A stretch of 37,152 nucleotides of DNA, taken from Ktedonobacteraceae bacterium. Its GTDB lineage: Bacteria; Chloroflexota; Ktedonobacteria; Ktedonobacterales; Ktedonobacteraceae. The position numbers and the translations under genes are program-made. Positions 15,828 to 23,678 of this stretch are shown piece after piece (position 1 is the first letter of the stretch; every line of letters begins with the position of its first letter). Where the stretch lies: NCBI GenBank assembly GCA_019240835.1, contig JAFAXQ010000313.1:1-37152 (forward strand). Direction: 5' to 3'. Under the pieces are notes generated by a model. That model had not been told where the DNA came from, made no database searches, and was given only the letters and a program-made list of their open reading frames with translations.

Positions 15828-17180
15828 ATGAGTAAATCCATCTTCTTTCAAGGTGGCACCCTAGTCCTACGCGATATTGATGCCGAGGAGTACGTGCCTG
15901 CGCCGTTTCGCCTCATCAAGGAGCGCTGGCGCTGTGAGGGCTATCACTATGGCTCACTACGGCCCTACCTCAGAGAGCAGGCGATCTACGATGCGGTTCC
16001 GCGCTGGCAGCCGCTCAATTTGACATTGCGAGAGCAGCGCGTGCCCCACGATTACCAACACGAAGCGCTGGCAGCCTGGGAGCGAGCTGGATGCTGCGGC
16101 AGCATCGTTCTTCCTACTGGCGCGGGCAAGACGTTTGTTGCATTGCAGACAATCTATCGTGTGCAACGCTCTACTGTTGTGGTGGCCCCGACAATTGACC
16201 TCCTGCACCAATGGTACGCACGCCTGGTGAATGCCTTCGCCGTTGATATCGGGGTCTATTATGGAGGCGAGAAGCGAGTGCTTCCGCTCACAGTAACGAC
16301 GTATCACTCGGCGGGCGACCTGATAGCCGACTACGGCAATAGCTTTAAACTGCTTATTTTTGACGAGGTTCATCACTTGCCAGCACCGAGTTGGGGTGAG
16401 GCAGCGCTGATGGCACCCGCACCATTGCGTCTGGGCTTGACAGCGACCTACCCAGAAGCACACGAACAGACGAATGGACGCTGGCGTGTCGATGAATTGA
16501 TCGGGCCTATCGTCTATACTAAGCGGCTTGAGGAACTAGTAGGACAGCAGCTCGCTGAGTACCGCACACAGCGCCTGCGCATCGACCTTTCACCCCAGGA
16601 GCGTACACGTTACGACACCGACTACGCTACATATATAGAGTTTGTGCGCTCACATCAGCTGCAGCGCCGCTATGGTGCAGGCTGGATTATGGAGTTGATG
16701 CGCCTCTCAACTACCGATCCACAGGCACGCCGTGCGCTGCTCGCTCGCCAGCGACTTCTGCGCTTGCTTGCTCATGCCGAGGGCAAGTTTGCCACGCTCG
16801 ATGCGCTACTGTGTGAGCACCTGAACGAGCGCGTTCTCGTCTTTACCGAACATAACTCGATGGCTTACGAAATTTCTTGCCGTCACTTTGTGCCAATTAT
16901 CACCTGTGAGACACGTGCGGCAGAACGCAAGCATATCCTGGACAGCTTTCAAGATGGGCGTTATCGTGTGATCGTAACTTCACGTGTACTAAATGAGGGG
17001 GTGGACGTGCCAGAGGCGAAGGTGGCCATTGTCTTAGGTGGTACTTCTGGGGCACGCGAATATGCGCAACGTCTAGGGCGCGTGCTGCGCAAGGTTGAGA
17101 ATAAGCAAGCTGTGCTCTACGAGGTCATTGCACGCAAGACACTGGAAGAAGGTATGGCGCAGCGACGCCACAGACGATAA
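15828..17180 (+). CDS. XPB/Ssl2-type SF2 DNA helicase
   Basis: XPB opens DNA around lesions or promoters. Archaeal and some bacterial forms act in repair together with the nuclease Bax1. The 450-residue protein has a short N-terminal damage-recognition-like region (to about 70), the Q-like segment PHDYQHEAL, Walker A LPTGAGKT (95-102), motif Ia VVAPTIDLLHQW, the DEVHH box (179-183), motif III LTATY (204-208), a helical thumb-like insertion (about 250-325), and the second RecA domain with VLVFTEHN, VTSRVLNEGVDVP and QRLGRVLR. Length and motif order are those of minimal XPB. A GTG at 15780 would lie inside the hairpin, so the ATG at 15828 is chosen. It has no clear ribosome binding site, and TATATTAT about 10 nt upstream could mean a leaderless mRNA. 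Bax1 follows after 11 nt. Confidence 0.9.
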   Translation: MSKSIFFQGGTLVLRDIDAEEYVPAPFRLIKERWRCEGYHYGSLRPYLREQAIYDAVPRWQPLNLTLREQRVPHDYQHEALAAWERAGCCGSIVLPTGAGKTFVALQTIYRVQRSTVVVAPTIDLLHQWYARLVNAFAVDIGVYYGGEKRVLPLTVTTYHSAGDLIADYGNSFKLLIFDEVHHLPAPSWGEAALMAPAPLRLGLTATYPEAHEQTNGRWRVDELIGPIVYTKRLEELVGQQLAEYRTQRLRIDLSPQERTRYDTDYATYIEFVRSHQLQRRYGAGWIMELMRLSTTDPQARRALLARQRLLRLLAHAEGKFATLDALLCEHLNERVLVFTEHNSMAYEISCRHFVPIITCETRAAERKHILDSFQDGRYRVIVTSRVLNEGVDVPEAKVAIVLGGTSGAREYAQRLGRVLRKVENKQAVLYEVIARKTLEEGMAQRRHRR

Positions 17181-17191
17181 GAGGTGGAGTA

Positions 17192-18436
17192 GTGCTTACA
17201 GCGGATCTCGTTCGTCCTCGCTTACGCCAGCATGGTTCAGAACTGCTGATTGAGATGCTTAACGTCGGCGATGCTGCTTGGTCACAGGTGGCCGCAGAGT
17301 TGATCGCGCTGCTACGAGAACATCTAGATCAACCACAAGCGGCGTGGACCAACGCATTGGAAGCCTATGAAGGCGAAAGGCTCGACTATGCCGTGGTACG
17401 GGGACTGGCTAAGGTGCTCACCGACGCTGCTATATTTACCCCCATCGCTACCCCCCTTGCGCCGACGCAAGTACGAGAGCGCCTTTTTGCCTATGGCCCG
17501 GTGTTCAATACTCCTCAGTTATTCCAGGCGCAGACGCGCCAAGACGTGTTGCAGCTTGTAGCCCACGAACTAGGGACTACTTCTCAACAGACGGAGACAG
17601 CACTCTTCGCTGACCGATCAGCAGCATACATTTTGAGCGACGCAGGGCCTGAATGGACGCCACAAGAGTTGCTAGCACGCTACAACCTAGAGCTGGCACG
17701 TGGGGTGCTCTACTGGGCCATCTCTATGCAGATCGAGGTGCATAGCGGCTACAAAGACCTCTGGAAGTACCTGAAATTCTTCAAACTGATGTTCTGGGCA
17801 CAATCGCAACAAGACGGCTACGTCATTGATCTGGATGGCCCCATTTCTCCGTTTGTCAATGCGACCACGCGCTACGGGCGACAGTTTGCGGCATTTTTAC
17901 CGGCTCTGCTTCTCTGCGATGGCTGGAGTATGGTTGCACGCATGCGCTCACCCCTCAACTCTGCCCTGTGTGTGTATCGCCTCGATTCCACTCTACCATT
18001 GAAATCACATTTCAAGCAGAGTGGCCCTTTCGACAGCCAGCTTGAGGCCGATTTTGCACGCGAGTTCGCAGAACGCTTTGGTGATACACGCGGCCAGTGG
18101 GTACTGACACGCGAAGACGAGGTACTCGTGCTGGGCGCGACTGTGATGATCCCTGATTTTGCTCTGACGCACAAACGTAGCGGACGGCGCATTCTGCTCG
18201 AATTGGTCGGTTTCTGGCATCCCGAGTACTTACGTCGCAAAGTAGAGAAAGTCCGTGCGGCACAATGCCACCATCTACTCCTGCTGGTCTACGAAAAGGT
18301 CAATCTCGCTGCCGAGGCATTGCAGGATGTTCCCGGAGAGGTATTGTACTTCAAACAGAAACCGGTGCTTAAAGATGTGATGGCCAAAGTGGAGGAGATG
18401 GCAGAAAGAGTATACGGAGCACCACAGACAGGTTAA
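17192..18436 (+). CDS. Bax1-type nuclease (DUF790), partner of XPB
   Basis: Bax1 is a structure-specific endonuclease that binds XPB and cuts beside the unwound bubble. The 414-residue product starts at a GTG with GAGGTGGAG just upstream. It has the family's N-terminal helical region (LTADLVRPRLRQHGSELLI), a middle part with ELLARYNLELARGVLYWA, and a C-terminal PD-(D/E)xK nuclease region with VMIPDFAL (Asp322), LLELVGFWHPEYLRRKVEKV (Glu337 and the following basic residues). The catalytic residues appear intact. Its 11-nt spacing from the XPB gene, and the known partnership in archaea, make a functional helicase-nuclease pair very likely. Confidence 0.88.
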   Translation: MLTADLVRPRLRQHGSELLIEMLNVGDAAWSQVAAELIALLREHLDQPQAAWTNALEAYEGERLDYAVVRGLAKVLTDAAIFTPIATPLAPTQVRERLFAYGPVFNTPQLFQAQTRQDVLQLVAHELGTTSQQTETALFADRSAAYILSDAGPEWTPQELLARYNLELARGVLYWAISMQIEVHSGYKDLWKYLKFFKLMFWAQSQQDGYVIDLDGPISPFVNATTRYGRQFAAFLPALLLCDGWSMVARMRSPLNSALCVYRLDSTLPLKSHFKQSGPFDSQLEADFAREFAERFGDTRGQWVLTREDEVLVLGATVMIPDFALTHKRSGRRILLELVGFWHPEYLRRKVEKVRAAQCHHLLLLVYEKVNLAAEALQDVPGEVLYFKQKPVLKDVMAKVEEMAERVYGAPQTG

Positions 18437-18488
18437 GAACTGCGTGACCATGTTTTTCCCAAAGACATATGGGAGGGAGGAGTTCTCC

Positions 18489-20231
18489 TTGAAGGAAGAC
18501 GGCAAATACCCTCCAAACCATCTGCTACGTAGGGAGCGTGAGCGTCGCTGCTGGACTCAACAAGAACTAGCAGATAGGGTAGGAACTACAACTGTCAACA
18601 TTAGCCGCTGGGAGCGCGGTGTTAACCGTCCCTTTCCCATTCTTCGTCGCAAGCTATGTGACGTTTTTGAAAAGGATACGGAACAACTTGGCCTTGTCTA
18701 CGACGAGACAGTAGAGCACTACGCTACTAAAATACTCCAAAACACCAACTCTAGTTCGATTGTGCCTCCTGTGGAAAACTCTGCGTCTCTATGGTATATG
18801 CCACAACGCCGTAATAGATTCTTCACCGGGCGTGAAGAAGTGCTTTTCCGCATACAGGCAGCCTTGACCCAAGAACAGACCGTTCCCCAGAGCCAGCCAC
18901 AGGCGATTACTGGGCTAGGCGGCATTGGCAAGACACAGATAGCAATAGAATATGCCTACCGCTACCGCCACTTTTATAATATCGTCGTCTGGATGCGTGC
19001 CGATACCCCTGAGCTGCTTACTTCCGATTTCCTCCTCCTGGCGAACCTGTTGCACCTTCCCGAACGTAATGAGCAGGACCAAACCATCATGGTCGAAGCA
19101 GTGAAGCATTGGTTTGGTCGCAATCAGCGCTGGTTGCTCATTCTGGACAATGCCAATGATCTAGAGATTGTGAGCAACTTTATTCCAGTCGAGGGCAACG
19201 GCCATGTGCTCTTGACCACGCGTTCGCAGGCCACGGGAACGATTGCGCAGCGTATCAGCATTGAGACGATGAGCAAAGAAGAGGGTATCCTGTTTCTGTT
19301 GCGACGTTCTGAGTACATCAAGACTAACTCGACGGTCGAACAAGTGAGTGAGACGATACGATCTCAAGCGCAGACTATTGTCGAGGAGCTGGGCGGTCTT
19401 CCCCTAGCTCTTGATCAAGCCGGAGCCTTCATCGAAGAGACCCGTTGTACCATGGCCGACTACCTCAAGTTCTACAAAACGCGCCGCAAGAAACTGCTAC
19501 GCAAGAGGGGACAAGATGCGGCCGGACATCCTGAACCAGTAGCGACGACTTGGGAGCTTTCCTTTGAAAAGGTCAAACTGGCAAATCCCGCCGCTGCTGA
19601 ACTACTGGGCCTATGTGCTTTTCTACACCCCGATACGATTCCAGAGGCAATGCTCGAAGCCGGTGCGTCTGAATTGGGGCTAGTGCTCCAGCCTGTAGTA
19701 GAGGATTCAGTCGAGTTCAATGAGGCCATCAGGGAATTACTCAAGCATTCTCTGGTAAGCCGTAACCCCGAGGAGAAAACGCTTCACACTCATCGTCTTG
19801 TACAAACTGTCCTGAAGGATGCTATGTCCGTAGAAATGCAACAGCAGGGTGTGAGGCGGGCCATACGCATGATCAAGCGTGCTTTCCCTAATCCGCCAGA
19901 CTTTACCAACTGGCCCAGCTTCCAGTGCTATCTGCCCCACGTGCAGGTTTGTGTCGAGCAACTCCAGCAGTTGAAGATACGGTTTATCGAGGCCGCCCAA
20001 CTATTCCACCAGAGCGGACTTTTCTTATGGAGGTCTGGACGCTACGGCGAGGTGCCTCTGCACTATGAGCAAGCAGCACAGTTCATTCAGCATGCCCTGA
20101 AAATCTATGAGTGGGCATGCGGACCGGGCCACGTCTACGTAACTAACACACAGCACGAGTTAGGACAGCTCTATGTTGAGCTGGGCAAGTACACTGAGGA
20201 GAAACAAGCGCTCACGGTGCTAGACCGTTGA
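18489..20231 (+). CDS. XRE-HTH plus NB-ARC STAND protein with a shortened TPR tail
   Basis: A 580-residue signalling ATPase. Residues about 10-62 are an XRE helix-turn-helix (LLRRERERRCWTQQELADRV, NISRWERGVNRP). FFTGREEVL opens the NB-ARC module, with P-loop GLGGIGKTQ (142-150), Walker B WLLILDNAND (215-224), VLLTTRS and the GLPLALDQAG box. A winged-helix region follows. Only about two TPR-like units remain (ending YVELGKYTEEKQAL) before the stop, whereas proteins of this type usually carry many, so the sensor end is probably truncated. GTG 18444 and ATG 18450 extend the frame without a ribosome binding site; GGGAGGGAGGAG at 18471-18482 points to the TTG at 18489. It may be a regulator rather than an effector. 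The neighbouring XPB-Bax1 pair ends 52 nt upstream. Confidence 0.8.
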   Translation: MKEDGKYPPNHLLRRERERRCWTQQELADRVGTTTVNISRWERGVNRPFPILRRKLCDVFEKDTEQLGLVYDETVEHYATKILQNTNSSSIVPPVENSASLWYMPQRRNRFFTGREEVLFRIQAALTQEQTVPQSQPQAITGLGGIGKTQIAIEYAYRYRHFYNIVVWMRADTPELLTSDFLLLANLLHLPERNEQDQTIMVEAVKHWFGRNQRWLLILDNANDLEIVSNFIPVEGNGHVLLTTRSQATGTIAQRISIETMSKEEGILFLLRRSEYIKTNSTVEQVSETIRSQAQTIVEELGGLPLALDQAGAFIEETRCTMADYLKFYKTRRKKLLRKRGQDAAGHPEPVATTWELSFEKVKLANPAAAELLGLCAFLHPDTIPEAMLEAGASELGLVLQPVVEDSVEFNEAIRELLKHSLVSRNPEEKTLHTHRLVQTVLKDAMSVEMQQQGVRRAIRMIKRAFPNPPDFTNWPSFQCYLPHVQVCVEQLQQLKIRFIEAAQLFHQSGLFLWRSGRYGEVPLHYEQAAQFIQHALKIYEWACGPGHVYVTNTQHELGQLYVELGKYTEEKQALTVLDR

Positions 20232-20366
20232 GCGAAGAGGATTGTAGCGCCGCTAGAAATCGTGCATGTCGTGCAATATGCTTTTAGCACCTTGGCTTCA
20301 TGAACGGACACGGCTTTCTGATCCATTGTTTAAAGTATTAGGCTCCATAAGCTTGATCTCTTTTTT

Positions 20367-20387
20367 ACATGTTTAAACGTGTATAAT
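20367..20387 (+). promoter_or_regulatory. -10 box with overlapping near-palindrome before the kinase gene
   Basis: A consensus TATAAT lies at 20382-20387, 47 nt before the kinase start. Immediately upstream and touching it is ACATGTTTAAACGTGT (20367-20382), a palindrome with one mismatched pair. No good -35 hexamer is found, so an activator or repressor at the palindrome is plausible. The remainder of 20232-20434 shows nothing recognisable. Confidence 0.4.
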
Positions 20388-20434
20388 ATGTACGAATAAG
20401 AATCGGTGTAATTTATCACGTCGGAGGTGCATGG

Positions 20435-21961
20435 ATGCAGGAGGTACGGGCCACTCTTCAAAAAGGGACCATTGTACAAGGCTGCTATCGTGTAGAAGAT
20501 GTGCTTGGTAAGGGTGGATTCGGTACGGTGTATCTTGTGAGAGACTTACGGGTCAAAGGCAAGGTGTTTGCTCTCAAAGAGGTGAGCGACTCCAGCAAAG
20601 AAGGAAGAGATCGCTTCGCTTTTGAATGTGAGGTGCTCAAGCGACTCGATCATCACGCGCTGCCCCACGTCCACCATGTGTTTGAAGATGACAAGGACAG
20701 GCGGGCTTATATGCTGATGGACTATGTAGCAGGCCCGAACCTAGAGTTCCTGCGGCGGCAGCAACCGGAGAAACGCTTCTCGCTCTCTGAAGTATTAACT
20801 ATTATGGCCCCAATCGTCGATGCTATAAGTTATTTACATAGCCAGCAGCCACCCATTATTCACCGCGACATCAAGCCCGCTAACATCATCGTTCCCTCTG
20901 TTGGAGAGAACGCCGTTTTAGTTGACTTCGGTATTGCCAAAGAGTACGATCAGGACGAGACAACTACAACGGTACAGAGCTGCTCTCCAGGCTATGGCGC
21001 GCCCGAACAATATACTCGAGGCACGAATATTCGTACCGACGTGTATGGCTTGGCTGCAACCTTCTATGCTCTCCTCACAGGAAGTAAACCCATTGATGCT
21101 CTCTCCCGTATGACCCAGCTTACAAACAAGGGCGCTGACCCTCTTGAAGCAATAAAACACCTGACTCCTCACGTACCGCTATTTGTGGCTGAAGCTATTG
21201 AGCGAGCCATGGCGATCAACAGCAACGAGCGTTTTGCTACTGTACAGGAGTTCTGGCAAGCCCTGAACGCTCACCCTATTCAACCATTATCCTCTGCACC
21301 TACCACACCGTTACCCGAGACTAGTCCGCCACTCGTTCATCCTCTCACTACTGTGGCTGCTCCTATGATTGCCGTGTATCGAAGACCAGAGCCGTTACCC
21401 ACGAGAAAACGGAGCATATTTCCTATCTTGTTCACTGTACTGGCCCTGACTATACTTGTGACTAGTGTCATATTTGGCATACTCTCTACAAGCAGTCCTG
21501 TCGGGTCTGCTCTTGTCACAAGGCCGACGCACCCATCTCAAGCTGCGGCAACTCACAATGCAAAATCGACCGCAACGCACCCCGCCACACCAACTTTACA
21601 GCCTACATCCCAGTATCCTTCCCTGGCCACAGCATACACAGGTCCCATTCACAATAATCCCGCACAAATAGATTCCACCATGTTACTCACGCAAGTACAG
21701 CAAAATGGTGCCAACTTCACGGGCTACTTGATCCTGGGCGCTGCCCTACAAGGCAACGGCAATTTTACGGGTACCGTCTCCCAAGACAAGAAAATCCAGT
21801 TCCTCGTCGAAGCATTCGCCAATCACCTGCCACTCTTGTTCCAAGGGCAAATCAATGCCGATGGTAGCCTGTCAGGCACATATTGCAGCGCCCGTGCCAA
21901 CCAATGCGACTATAATAGCGGAGGCTACGGCATATGGAGAGTTGCAGTCAAATCACCATAG
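20435..21961 (+). CDS. Transmembrane eukaryote-type Ser/Thr protein kinase
   Basis: A 508-residue receptor-like kinase. The kinase domain (about 12-280) has the glycine loop GKGGFGTVY (25-33), Lys48 in FALKEV, HRDIKPANI (from 143), DFG (164-166) and GYGAPEQY, so all catalytic residues are present. A Pro/Thr-rich juxtamembrane stretch leads to a single transmembrane helix at about 328-350. A Thr/Ala/Pro-rich stalk then leads to an extracytoplasmic domain (about 400-508) containing NFTGYLILGAALQGNGNFTG and two cysteines near the end, and lacking PASTA repeats. The domain is not one I can name; it likely senses an extracellular condition. GGAGG lies 7 nt before the ATG. The last 14 nt overlap the convergent broken phosphatase gene. 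Confidence 0.92.
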   Translation: MQEVRATLQKGTIVQGCYRVEDVLGKGGFGTVYLVRDLRVKGKVFALKEVSDSSKEGRDRFAFECEVLKRLDHHALPHVHHVFEDDKDRRAYMLMDYVAGPNLEFLRRQQPEKRFSLSEVLTIMAPIVDAISYLHSQQPPIIHRDIKPANIIVPSVGENAVLVDFGIAKEYDQDETTTTVQSCSPGYGAPEQYTRGTNIRTDVYGLAATFYALLTGSKPIDALSRMTQLTNKGADPLEAIKHLTPHVPLFVAEAIERAMAINSNERFATVQEFWQALNAHPIQPLSSAPTTPLPETSPPLVHPLTTVAAPMIAVYRRPEPLPTRKRSIFPILFTVLALTILVTSVIFGILSTSSPVGSALVTRPTHPSQAAATHNAKSTATHPATPTLQPTSQYPSLATAYTGPIHNNPAQIDSTMLLTQVQQNGANFTGYLILGAALQGNGNFTGTVSQDKKIQFLVEAFANHLPLLFQGQINADGSLSGTYCSARANQCDYNSGGYGIWRVAVKSP

Positions 21962-22907
21962 GTCCAAGCTGGGAGCCTCCACAATAAATGCTTCGGCACG
22001 CTTTTTCAACAAAGGACAACCCCTTATCGAAGGGTCGCTCATCTTTCAGAGGTGTAAGATGCGATGTGATAATATCCCTAACCTTGACCTCCTCCCTATC
22101 TAATTCCATTGGCAAAATTGCTCCAGTTGGTACCCGATTACGGTCGAGGAAACATCTAAATTGTTTCATACTAGTGCCATCTATCCTAGTTGGAGCGACT
22201 TCTACTAGCCAGCGAGTCGCTGCGATGAATTGGCCATGAGTAAAAACTGCTATAAAGTCTTCATGACTATACTTGAGCATTTTAAGTACATAGGAAACAC
22301 GGCTTATAAAAGTAATGAATGACTCAGCCCCTTCACCATCAACATAATAGGGGTGGTTGCGCGTCTAATAAGCGTCAACCAGATGCTTTCTCTCTTGTAG
22401 AGTTGTACGTGCAACCCTAGATGGTGAGAGATAGGTGAATTCGTGAACAGGCCAATCATCAGGATGAACAAGACGAGCCTGTGGATAGCGTTTTACTGTT
22501 GGTTGTGCTGTTTGCCATGCACGGATATATTTTGAGGTGATAATCAGAGAGGGAGGCCTAGGAAAAGATTGCGCGATATACTCTGCTTGTTTGATACCAT
22601 TGGAGGTGAGCGCGGTTTTCATAGGGAACAATGTAGGTAATCCTGCATTTGCCTCACTTTCTCCATGCCTGATAAACCAGACTTTGGGCATCTCGTTTCC
22701 CTTTCTTTCTAGATCATACTCCATTCCCGATTGCAAAAGTGATAATTTGAGCATATCCTTATCGACGACGAGCCATTGCAGTCTACGTCCTAATTCGGCA
22801 GCAAGTGTTGTTTTTCCAGTTCCAGGGAGACCTGCCATCAAGACTAAGGTTAGCTTACACTCTATATGATTCGTCATCAGCAGTTCATTACATTCTACAG
22901 CATTCAT
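21948..22907 (-). pseudogene. Histidine phosphatase with a fused kinase N-terminus, broken by one amber codon
   Basis: On the minus strand a single frame runs from 22907 to 21948, interrupted only by TAG at 22365-22367. The first part begins with a P-loop kinase fragment (LVLMAGLPGTGKTTLAAELG, VVDKDMLK) that stops after about 60 residues, then becomes a phosphoglycerate-mutase-like phosphatase: VWFIRHGESEAN with His81, LTSNGIKQAEYIA and VHEFTYLSP. After the stop the same frame continues as TRNHPYYVDGEGAESFITF and FIAVFTHGQFIAATRWL, the second catalytic histidine motif. The stop falls where relatives usually have a tryptophan (DAYW), consistent with a TGG to TAG change. ATGs at 22877 and at MPKVWF are alternative starts. 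It is probably inactive, unless the amber codon is read through. Confidence 0.75.
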
Positions 22908-23105
22908 TAAACATCTCTAAGACGGAGTATATACCATACTGCAATCCTTTTCTTTGAGCTTCATTTGTCAGGCATTGGCAGTAATTTGGCACAAATAAGC
23001 ACACTTGGTCTACTAGAATGCCTACGCGGACGTGTTGTACTAAGATAGAGTGAGTAGCATGTCTTTTATACCCATGTAGTACTCATAACGAAAGATGTAT
23101 TTACT

Positions 23106-23678
23106 ATGAAGACAGTTTTGAAAGAACCAACACTCGTTCTGATGGCAGGATTACCCGGTGTAGGAAAAAGCACTCTCGCCTTCAGATTGGGACAACTGTT
23201 AGGATGGGTTGTCATCGAAAAGGATAATCTCAAAGAACCATTCTTAGAAGATCCTGTTCTTAAAGAAAAGATAGATGAGGAGACAGCAGGATGGGCGGCA
23301 TATGACAGTTTTCTTAAAATAGCTGAAGATATTCTTCTTAACCAGCACTTGTCTGTAATACTCGATAGTTCAGCACTTCATCCTTTCATTTTAAAGCGTG
23401 CAAAAGAGCTAGTAGCTTGCTCAGGAGCAAATTTTAAGCCTATTCTTTGTGATGTTGACGAACCTACGCGACAGGATCGGCTACGTACTAGGCCATCAAG
23501 AATTTCACAATCCGAGGCTCATCGCATACCAAGAGAGGCGTTTGAGCAATTTGACAATCTTCCAGAAGACACTTTAAGAGTTTGTACAAAGACACCTCTT
23601 AAAAATTACGAAAGCGAAGTTTTAGCCTATGTAACAGAGCAAGAGGTAGCAACTCTCAACTCTCACCCTGCTTATTAG
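23106..23678 (+). CDS. P-loop small-molecule kinase (AAA_33-like)
   Basis: A 190-residue cytosolic protein with the P-loop GLPGVGKS (15-22), VVIEKDNLKEPFLED, a mid-domain LNQHLSVILDSSALHPFI where the family carries its acidic strand, and an Arg-containing lid-like RQDRLRTRPSR. Relatives phosphorylate small molecules or nucleosides; the substrate cannot be told. Its first 45 residues are clearly related to the kinase fragment in the broken phosphatase gene facing the other way. The upstream 198 nt contain no obvious ribosome binding site or operator. The last 23 nt overlap the convergent STAND gene. Confidence 0.8.
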   Translation: MKTVLKEPTLVLMAGLPGVGKSTLAFRLGQLLGWVVIEKDNLKEPFLEDPVLKEKIDEETAGWAAYDSFLKIAEDILLNQHLSVILDSSALHPFILKRAKELVACSGANFKPILCDVDEPTRQDRLRTRPSRISQSEAHRIPREAFEQFDNLPEDTLRVCTKTPLKNYESEVLAYVTEQEVATLNSHPAY

